Source: Pararobbsia alpina (GTDB taxonomy: Bacteria > Pseudomonadota > Gammaproteobacteria > Burkholderiales > Burkholderiaceae). From it: a DNA stretch of 61,868 bases. Of this stretch, positions 56,057 to 61,868 are shown piece by piece; the first letter of the stretch is position 1, and every line of letters starts with the position of its first letter. The notes beneath the pieces are model-generated. The model had not been told where the DNA came from, ran no database searches, and was given only the letters and a program-made list of their open reading frames with translations. The stretch spans positions 1 to 61,868 of the forward strand of contig NZ_CADIKM010000029.1 in the NCBI RefSeq assembly GCF_902859895.1, read 5' to 3'. Made by a program: the position numbers and the translations under genes.

Positions 56057-56135
56057 CGCAGAGGCGGTCTGCCGTGCGATCTACGGCGCTATGCCGCGCT
56101 GCGCAGCCTTGCCGCATCAGTCGGGCGGACGCCGT

Positions 56136-56621
56136 TCACGTTGGCGTCCCCTGCATGCGCCGCGCGAAGCGTGCCCGCTCAGCTCGGTCCATCAGATTCA
56201 GGAATTGATCCATGCCCATGTGAATCAGTACTTCATGGTCACCGGCCTCGAAATAGACGTCCGGCTGCCGGGCGAGGTTCTCGTCAAGATAGGTTTGCAT
56301 GCCATAGGCCGTACAGACCGGCGGAAGCGCTCCCACCTCACAATCCTTGAACAGATCGCGCAGATCGATCTCCTTGGCAAGCAACAGGCGGCGTCCGGTC
56401 TTTTCCCAAAGCTCGGACAAGCGCACGGCGTAGGTCGATGGAAGCACAGCCGCCACATAGCCGTGCTCGTCTTCAAAAAGCACGGTCTTGGCGAGACGGT
56501 CGCCGGGAATATGCGCTGCCGCCGCGGTTTCAATACTGGAATGGCTGTGCGGATGATGCACGATTTCGTACTGGGAGCCCTTGCTGCGCAGGCAGTCCTG
56601 GAGAGTGGCAGACATCGACAT
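56136..56621 (-). CDS. YbaK/ProX-type aminoacyl-tRNA deacylase
   Basis: A single-domain trans-editing enzyme of 161 residues. The fold and conserved Lys (GDRLAKTVLFEDEHG) and the later GALPPVCTAYGMQTYLD loop are those of the YbaK/INS family, which hydrolyses mischarged tRNA (for example Cys- or Ala-tRNAPro). GAGG lies six bases before the ATG. It is a free-standing gene. The tRNA specificity cannot be read from sequence alone. Confidence 0.9.
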   Translation of the reverse strand: MSMSATLQDCLRSKGSQYEIVHHPHSHSSIETAAAAHIPGDRLAKTVLFEDEHGYVAAVLPSTYAVRLSELWEKTGRRLLLAKEIDLRDLFKDCEVGALPPVCTAYGMQTYLDENLARQPDVYFEAGDHEVLIHMGMDQFLNLMDRAERARFARRMQGTPT

Positions 56622-56824
56622 GGCGCACCTCTTCTGGAAGGAAGCAAACGGGATAAACCGGAGACTATTGTCCCCGGAGCGTATACAGTATTTGGAAGAA
56701 TCGAAGCTCAGGCTCAGTTGGAAAAGCTGAGCGTGACGCTTTCATCCTAGACCTATTCCTTACAGCGGGGAACATCCAAGAGCCAGCAGAACTGCGTGTT
56801 TCCATCAAAGGGAGCGAGCCCATC

Positions 56825-58027
56825 ATGGCCAAAGTTCTATGTGTGTTGTATGACGACCCTATTGACGGGGTGCCCGAACAATACGCACGCGACGAAATCC
56901 CCAGGATCACGAAATACCATGACGGGCAGACAGCACCGACCCCGAGTGCCATCGATTTCAAGCCAGGCGAGCTACTAGGCAGCGTGTCCGGCGAGCTTGG
57001 CTTGCGGGCCTTTCTGGAAGCGCAAGGCCATGTGCTTGTCGTTACATCGGATAAGGACGGGCCCGACTCGGAATTCGAGCGCGAGCTTATCGATGCCGAG
57101 GTCGTTATCTCACAGCCGTTCTGGCCGGCTTACCTCACCGCGGCGCGCATTGCCAAAGCCCCCCAATTGAAGCTTGCGCTTACCGCCGGCATCGGCTCGG
57201 ATCACGTCGATCTGCAAGCGGCTATCGAACGGGGCATTACCGTGGCCGAGGTGACCTTTAGCAACAGTATCAGCGTTGCCGAGCATGTGGTGATGATGAT
57301 TCTGTCGCTAGTACGCAATTATTTGCCGTCCCATGAATGGGTACTCAAGGGTGGGTGGAATATCGCCGATTGCGCCGCACGCGCATACGACCTTGAAGGT
57401 ATGCACGTCGGTACCGTTGCGGCCGGCCGAATCGGCTCGGGTGTGCTGCGCAGGCTCAAGCCCTTCGAGGTCAACTTGCACTACACCGACCGCCATCGTC
57501 TGCCGGAGCACGTCGAAAAGGAGCTCGGCGTAACCTGGCATCCCGATGTCGAATCGATGGTGAAGGTGTGCGACGTCGTGACCATCAACTGCCCGCTGCA
57601 CCCGGAAACCGAGCATTTGTTCGATGAACGCATGATCGCGAAGATGAAACGCGGTGCGTACATCGTCAATACGGCACGCGGCAAGATCTGCGATCGCGAT
57701 GCAATCGCCCGTGCACTCGAAAGCGGCCAGTTGGCAGGCTACGCGGGCGACGTCTGGTTCCCTCAGCCGGCACCGCGTGATCATCCATGGCGAACCATGC
57801 CGCATCACGGGATGACCCCGCATACCTCCGGTACGACGCTGTCGGCCCAGGCCCGCTACGCGGCTGGGGCGCGCGAGATTCTCGAATGCTGGTTCAGCAA
57901 GCGTCCGATTCGTGAGGAATACCTTATCGTGGACGGCGGACGGCTGGCAGGCGCAGGCGCGCACGCATACAGCGCAGGGAATGCCACATCCGGGTCCGAG
58001 GAAACAAGTCGATTGAAGACTAGCTGA
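56825..58027 (+). CDS. fdh: NAD-dependent formate dehydrogenase
   Basis: Oxidises formate to CO2 with reduction of NAD, as a soluble cytosolic dimer without metal. At 400 residues it matches the Pseudomonas sp. 101-type enzyme in length and motifs: TAGIGSDHVDLQAAIERG, the Rossmann loop GTVAAGRIGSGVLRR, the Asp after strand 2 in HYTDRHRLP (NAD specificity), the catalytic Arg in NTARGKICDRD and the Gln/His relay of WFPQPAPRDHPWR and TPHTSGTTL. SD GGGAGCGAG lies upstream of the ATG. It is monocistronic, and no other C1 genes adjoin it, so it probably supplies NADH or detoxifies formate. Confidence 0.96.
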   Translation: MAKVLCVLYDDPIDGVPEQYARDEIPRITKYHDGQTAPTPSAIDFKPGELLGSVSGELGLRAFLEAQGHVLVVTSDKDGPDSEFERELIDAEVVISQPFWPAYLTAARIAKAPQLKLALTAGIGSDHVDLQAAIERGITVAEVTFSNSISVAEHVVMMILSLVRNYLPSHEWVLKGGWNIADCAARAYDLEGMHVGTVAAGRIGSGVLRRLKPFEVNLHYTDRHRLPEHVEKELGVTWHPDVESMVKVCDVVTINCPLHPETEHLFDERMIAKMKRGAYIVNTARGKICDRDAIARALESGQLAGYAGDVWFPQPAPRDHPWRTMPHHGMTPHTSGTTLSAQARYAAGAREILECWFSKRPIREEYLIVDGGRLAGAGAHAYSAGNATSGSEETSRLKTS

Positions 58028-58481
58028 AGCCTTGCTGCATGCTGGCTGTCGTGACGGGGGAGCATGCCGATTTGCATCGGGATTGCGTGTACATCAACCC
58101 TTCACTGGTAGAGCGTGGTCGGCAGCCACAGCCCGATTCCTGGAAACACCGGCCGTGCCTGCCGCGGTCGTCGCAGTCGCGCGCCGCAGAAACTTTCGGC
58201 GCAGAGATTGGCCTTTCTTTTCCACTGTCATCGCGGTCCCCCGGGGGTTACCAGCACGCCCTTGGCGCTGGTGGGTGCCATCCGATTGCAGGGCACACAA
58301 ACCGTTTGCCAAACCGTTTCTGCATTTTAGGTAGACAGTTTTGCAATAAACCTGAAAGGTTAGCCGCTAGCGTTTTGAGGTTGCCTGCGCACGCTCTTGA
58401 TATCATCCACGCAACGTTTGTTTAGCGTGGGGCAAGCGATTTTCGCCTTCGCAATGGCATTTTTTTAAGGAAGAAGAGACC
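58028..58481. other. Intergenic region after formate dehydrogenase
   Basis: 454 bases. Open frames up to 128 codons exist, but none shows conserved motifs or a good ribosome site. An AT-rich stretch before 58482 (from about 58310) with a T7 run probably holds the promoter of the flavoprotein gene. Confidence 0.55.
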
Positions 58482-59099
58482 GTGCATCAGTACCACGTCA
58501 CCAGCGCTGAGACACTGGAAGCCATCTACGGAGAGGCAAGCGAAGCATCGATCGTCAAGGAGTTGGATCACATCGATGCCAACTACCGGGCATTGATCGA
58601 AGCATCGCCGTTTCTTGCGCTTGCGACAGTGGGCCCGACTGGACTGGATTGCTCGCCGCGCGGTGACCCGAGGGGGTTCGTTCACGTAGTCGACGAAAAA
58701 ACCTTGATCCTTCCGGATAGACGTGGCAACAATCGCATCGACAGCCTGCGTAACCTGATGGCGAATCCGCAGCTTGCCATGTTGTTCCTCATTCCCGGTA
58801 TGGGTGAGACGCTCCGCGTCAATGGGCGCGCCAGGATCAGCATCGACCCGGTGTTGCTGCAGCGCTATGCGGTCGATGGCAAGGAGCCCAGAACAGTCTT
58901 GGAAGTGACGGTTGACACGGTGTTTTTCCAATGCGCACGTGCGGTTGTGCGTGCCGATCTGTGGAATCCAGCCAAGTATGTCGATCGCTCAACGCTACCG
59001 TCCTTAGGCAAAATCCTGGCCGACGCGAGCGCATCGCGAATTGATGGTGAAACGTATGATCGCGAACTCCCTAATCGCGTCCAAAGTACCTTGTATTGA
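58482..59099 (+). CDS. FMN-binding PPOX-fold flavoprotein (pyridoxamine-phosphate-oxidase-like)
   Basis: A split-barrel flavin protein of 205 residues. The FMN-binding pattern is FLALATVGPTGLDCSPRGD, then DEKTLILPDRRGNNRIDSLRN and AMLFLIPGMGETLRVNGRA. These fit the MSMEG_1061-type PPOX subgroup (general stress/oxidoreductase-like), not true PdxH. The start is GTG at 58482 after AAGGAAGAAGAG. The physiological substrate is unknown. It is monocistronic. Confidence 0.9.
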   Translation: MHQYHVTSAETLEAIYGEASEASIVKELDHIDANYRALIEASPFLALATVGPTGLDCSPRGDPRGFVHVVDEKTLILPDRRGNNRIDSLRNLMANPQLAMLFLIPGMGETLRVNGRARISIDPVLLQRYAVDGKEPRTVLEVTVDTVFFQCARAVVRADLWNPAKYVDRSTLPSLGKILADASASRIDGETYDRELPNRVQSTLY

Positions 59100-59220
59100 A
59101 TCCGCTTTGACGCAGTTCTCGGTCCATGGCCTTCCAAGTGGTCGCCAACGCAATGGCCCCGGTATGTATGCCTTGCCACGCCCCGCCGTCATGAGTCGCC
59201 ACAGATGCGCGTCCACCGCC

Positions 59221-59754
59221 TCACCGCCAAGGCGCCATCGCCCGGAAGACACCGTCACGTCTGACCAGCGCGTGGAAAAGCGCCGCCGCCAGATGAAGCA
59301 CGATCAGCGCAAAGAAGAAGATCGCGAGCGTCCTGTGTGCGTCCCAGAGCAGCGTGTGCAAACTGTTGCTATGCGGCAGGATGCGCGGCAAATGTATCCC
59401 GAACACGACGACGGGATAGTCCGCGGCAGACAGCATGCCCCACCCGATCAGCGGAAGCGCAATCATCAGGATGTAGGACGCGAGATGCGACAGGTAGGCG
59501 GCGAGTTTCATCGGTTCCGGCATCGACGCAGGCAGCGGCGGCGCGCCGCGCACCAACCTCACCACCAGGCGAATCAGCGCCAACACGAGAATCACGATAC
59601 CCAGGGGCTTGTGAATGGACACCAGCGAAAGATAATCCTGGTGAATCGTGGACACCATCCCGACACCGATGAACAGCATCGCCAGAATGCAAACCGCCAT
59701 GACCCAGTGAAGAGCGCGCTGCAGCGGTGTAAAGCGATCGTGGATCGGGGTCAT
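59221..59754 (-). CDS. Cytochrome b561
   Basis: A diheme inner-membrane cytochrome of 177 residues with four helices. Candidate haem ligands are His16 (LQRALHWVMAV), the His in LVSIHKPLGIVIL and the paired His near the end (LIVLHLAAALFHALV). It starts inside the end of the catalase-like gene (ATGA overlap), so the two are translationally coupled. It may pass electrons from the quinol pool to the periplasmic peroxidase. Confidence 0.92.
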   Translation of the reverse strand: MTPIHDRFTPLQRALHWVMAVCILAMLFIGVGMVSTIHQDYLSLVSIHKPLGIVILVLALIRLVVRLVRGAPPLPASMPEPMKLAAYLSHLASYILMIALPLIGWGMLSAADYPVVVFGIHLPRILPHSNSLHTLLWDAHRTLAIFFFALIVLHLAAALFHALVRRDGVFRAMAPWR

Positions 59755-60812
59755 GGCGTGGTTCCTCCCGCCGGATGGCGCGGATAGTCCTTGTCCTCAG
59801 CGGTCCGCCGGTTGAACGATACGGAATAGGCGGCTGAGCGCGCGGCGGGAAACGGATCGTCCGAGACGTGTATGCCGGGTGGCAGGACGGTGGGATCGAA
59901 GTTGAGATCGCGACACGGCCCGTCAGCCTCGGGTTCGATGGTGTTAACCACCAGCGTACCCGCCTCCACCTTGCGTCGATCTTCCGGCCAGGCTTTGCTG
60001 GGGTCGGCGGTCGGGTCACCGGGATTGGCAACCGTGACGACCATCGTCCATCGTTGCGGGGCACTCTGCACCCGCTGCATAATATCCGCGGCGAGGAAGT
60101 CGGCGCCACGCTCCTTCAGCTGGTCGTGGGGCACGGCCTCGGGCTGCGCGGCTGGCACAAAGGACCAGCGCACGGCCTGGTCCTGTCCCGCGGCATTGGT
60201 GAAGATGAAGCTATTGAGGCTGTTGTACCGCTCCTGCGTGTATGAACCCGTCCACGGCGCGCTGCCGGCCCACGCGACAAAAGCGCCGAACTCCGGGTGC
60301 GCGGCGGCAAAATTCTTCATTGCGTCCGGGTCGTTCTTATTGGCCGAGGCCTGAAGCAGTCCGTAGAACGCCTGCGGCGTGGCTACCGCGAAGAAGGGTG
60401 GGTCGATCATCGCCGAGCGCCACTCGCTTCCATCTGCCGCAACGATGCGCAGACTGAGGCCCCGTACACGAACCGTGGCATCCGGCGCGTTGGGGTCCGC
60501 CGTAGCGAGGTTGAAACGCCCCGTGACCGGATACGAGCCAGGCGCGAACATCGGCGCCTTGGACAGGGCCACAGCCGCGCCATTCGATTCGAAGTTGCCG
60601 GTAAAGCAGATGCCCTTCGCGTGATTGCGCCGGAAGCCGAGAGCCGCGCCGCCTGGCGGCGCCAGACCGTTGACGATCTTTGCCGGCGTCAGGCGATCCG
60701 GCGAGAGCCATCCGGCCGTAAAGGCGAAGGCCGCGACCAGTGCGACCACGACGGCTGCAATCAGGACCAGCGAACGAATTGTGGACGCATTGGAAGTCGG
60801 TTTGTCGGCCAT
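59751..60812 (-). CDS. Catalase-family peroxidase (SrpA-like), membrane-anchored
   Basis: A haem peroxidase of 353 residues with the catalase core. The N-terminal hydrophobic segment (LVLIAAVVVALVAAFAFTA) anchors or exports it. The catalytic His lies in RRNHAKGICFTGNF. GLSLRIVAADG, AMIDPPFFAVATPQAF and ERYNSLNSFIFTN are family motifs. It is shorter than true catalases and has the periplasmic placement of SrpA-type catalase-related peroxidases. Coupled translation with cytochrome b561 suggests a two-component peroxide-reducing or signalling pair. Confidence 0.92.
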   Translation of the reverse strand: MADKPTSNASTIRSLVLIAAVVVALVAAFAFTAGWLSPDRLTPAKIVNGLAPPGGAALGFRRNHAKGICFTGNFESNGAAVALSKAPMFAPGSYPVTGRFNLATADPNAPDATVRVRGLSLRIVAADGSEWRSAMIDPPFFAVATPQAFYGLLQASANKNDPDAMKNFAAAHPEFGAFVAWAGSAPWTGSYTQERYNSLNSFIFTNAAGQDQAVRWSFVPAAQPEAVPHDQLKERGADFLAADIMQRVQSAPQRWTMVVTVANPGDPTADPSKAWPEDRRKVEAGTLVVNTIEPEADGPCRDLNFDPTVLPPGIHVSDDPFPAARSAAYSVSFNRRTAEDKDYPRHPAGGTTP

Positions 60813-61414
60813 CGATCTCTCCCAATCAATGATTCCGCTGAATAGAAATCTAGCAGGGTGGCGACAATAGTGCCATTGATCAGTGGACCGTACTCAGTTG
60901 CCGCCAGGCGTCGCAACGCGCGAACCCGCTGTGAGCGGAACAAAGCCGCCGAACGCTACCACCGCGACGTTGCGTGACAGCGCAATGCCGCCGTAGCGGG
61001 AGGAGTACAGGTTAAATCCGGAGGACCTTTTGGCCCTGACCTGGTCTCGCTGGTGCAATATCGCGCCCCGGAAATGGGCCGGATATGGAACGGCTTCGGG
61101 CTCACTCAACTCAATATGCGGGAATAATCGCGAACGCTATCGCACAAGTTTTTGTTTGACGTTGCCTCTTGTAGCATTGCCATTGTGCACCTTTGAGAGG
61201 ACGAACATGGCATACACCCGTCGTTACTTCCGAAGAGCTTAGGGCTGTGTTTGTCTTCGTTGTACCTATCGTATTAATTAGTGTCCGATTGCCTATTCCG
61301 CTCAAAGCGATGAGGACAATTTCCTGCTCCCGACATAACGAACCACGTTACTGAATCACCGAACCCGCGTCGCATCTGAAGCGACTCCAGATAGTTTTCC
61401 GATAAGAGACAGGT
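60813..61414. other. Intergenic region before DUF1254 gene
   Basis: 602 bases. A 71-codon minus-strand frame (60894-61109) has no recognisable family. An 11-codon plus-strand frame with a good ribosome site lies at 61207-61242. Otherwise I see nothing. Confidence 0.5.
61207..61242 (+). CDS. Possible 11-codon leader or gene remnant
   Basis: ATG preceded by GAGAGGACGAAC encodes MAYTRRYFRRA and stops. The ribosome site is better than for many real genes in the window, and a TTGTTTGACG-type AT-rich stretch lies upstream. It may be a short leader peptide, an upstream open frame or the stump of a truncated gene. There is no direct evidence for expression. Confidence 0.25.
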   Translation: MAYTRRYFRRA

Positions 61415-61759
61415 ATGTCGTCAAGCATCTACAAAAGCGCAGTCGTGGCAGTGCTGGTTGCCGGAACCAGCTCCGCTGCCATTTGCCAGGTCACGCGCCA
61501 GACAATCGATTCGCCATTCGGAAAGCTTCAGGTGGAAAACGGCTTTCCAACCCTGCCGACGGTCAGGAAGCTCTACGACAACCTCGACTTCGAGCGTGGC
61601 GTGGAGGCTTATATGTGGTCGTTGCCGCTCACGGCAATGGCACAGTGGCAACGCGTCAGCCGCGACACCTTCGGCGCGGGCAATCTCGGCTACGTGGACT
61701 ACCTTGATTTCAAGGACAAGCTGGGAATTCTCACTGCGAACGCTCGACCCCCTACACCC
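61415..61759 (+). pseudogene. DUF1254 family protein, truncated by IS and frameshifted
   Basis: The N terminus of a DUF1254 exported protein. It has a signal peptide (YKSAVVAVLVAGTSSAAICQ) and then the family opening DSPFGKLQVENGFPTLPTV, RGVEAYMWSLPLTAMAQWQR and YLDFKDKLGILTANA. After Ala110 (61744) the frame slips by one base. The family TTPY segment can be read if one base is restored (ACC CCC TAC at 61747-61755). The match ends a few codons later, where the IS-like end begins at 61760. Full-length relatives are several hundred residues long, so this copy is dead. Confidence 0.7.
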
Positions 61760-61868
61760 CACCTCGTTATACACAAGCGTCGTTACCACCGTCCTCGCGC
61801 AACAAACGCATTGTTTCTGCGGCGACATGAACTTTCGTGAGTCCCTTCCAGATGGTTTCCGCGCCGGG
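61760..61868. mobile_element. End of an IS4-family (IS50-like) insertion sequence, right side
   Basis: It begins CACCTCGTTATACACA, the inverted counterpart (15 of 16 bases) of the motif at 96-111. It carries the 3' end of a transposase-like frame on the minus strand. The bases flanking the two ends (112-120 and 61751-61759) are not a matching 9-base duplication, so they come from separate insertions or a rearranged one. Confidence 0.5.
61767..61868 (-). CDS. Transposase C-terminal fragment (IS4/IS50-like)
   Basis: The last 33 codons of a gene that enters from beyond the window, stopping with TAA inside the terminal repeat. The peptide PGAETIWKGLTKVHVAAETM has the PG-x3-LW-x-GL-x-R/K pattern that closes many IS4-family transposases, followed by a polar tail. 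A stop codon inside the element end and the minus direction suit the inside end of an IS50-like element. The fragment is too short for a firm assignment. Confidence 0.45.
   Translation of the reverse strand, partial: PGAETIWKGLTKVHVAAETMRLLREDGGNDACV

Noticed and set aside
61402-61412. ATAAGAGACAG, another mosaic-end-like string
   Set aside because: It is the ribosome-site region of the DUF1254 gene, and the bases before it do not match the mosaic end.

Overview
The window is GC-rich, with codon use, a Burkholderia-style contact-dependent-inhibition exoprotein, a trimeric porin and dense sugar/acyl catabolic operons that all suggest a member of the Burkholderiaceae (Burkholderia sensu lato, for example Paraburkholderia or a relative). 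This placement is inferred from protein character, not from a marker gene. There are no rRNA, tRNA or CRISPR sequences. Both ends of the window carry the same 16-base terminal motif in inverted orientation (96-111 and 61760-61775; 15 of 16 identical). Both look like ends of an IS4-family (IS50-like) insertion sequence, so the window is probably bounded by two IS copies.

Layout. 1-9.2 kb: a giant two-partner-secretion CdiA/BcpA-type exoprotein on the minus strand. It is broken by a one-base shift in a G5 run, and an IS end lies exactly at the toxin C terminus. 9.2-11.6 kb: pirin, a LysR regulator and glyoxalase I. 11.7-14.4 kb: a ribose/fructose-type (CUT2) ABC importer with a single-domain ATPase. 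14.8-23.5 kb: a LacI regulator divergent from a maltose-type (CUT1) ABC importer operon that contains a cytosolic GH116 glucosidase; identical 12-base palindromes lie in front of both transcription units. 23.5-32.7 kb: a GntR/FCD regulator divergent from an operon of an FAH-family enzyme, an alpha/beta hydrolase, a binuclear-metal amidohydrolase and a second CUT2 importer; three copies of an AATTGG-N2-CCAATT-like site lie between them. 32.8 kb: a RIO-type kinase. 33.9-42.4 kb: an acyl-CoA catabolic operon (acyl-CoA dehydrogenase, thiolase, acyl-CoA ligase, saccharopine-dehydrogenase-like reductase) divergent from a MalT-type LuxR regulator. 42.5-44.8 kb: porin and a small membrane stress protein.

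45.1-54.0 kb is the most unusual part. It is a tightly packed nine-gene plus-strand cluster: an amidase, a CE4-fold enzyme of the cyclic-imide-hydrolase type, an MFS carrier, two short-chain dehydrogenases, a 99-residue CxxC protein, a COG0523/CobW GTPase, a solute-binding-protein homologue without a signal peptide, and a GntR regulator with two winged-helix domains. I read it as a candidate pathway that takes up a cyclic imide, opens it to a half-amide and hydrolyses that to a dicarboxylate, with its own metal-delivery GTPase.

54.2-61.9 kb holds single genes: an ABM monooxygenase, a secreted esterase, a DUF2784 membrane protein, a YbaK-type deacylase, NAD formate dehydrogenase, a PPOX-fold flavoprotein, a catalase-like peroxidase with cytochrome b561, and a DUF1254 gene cut by the right-hand IS.
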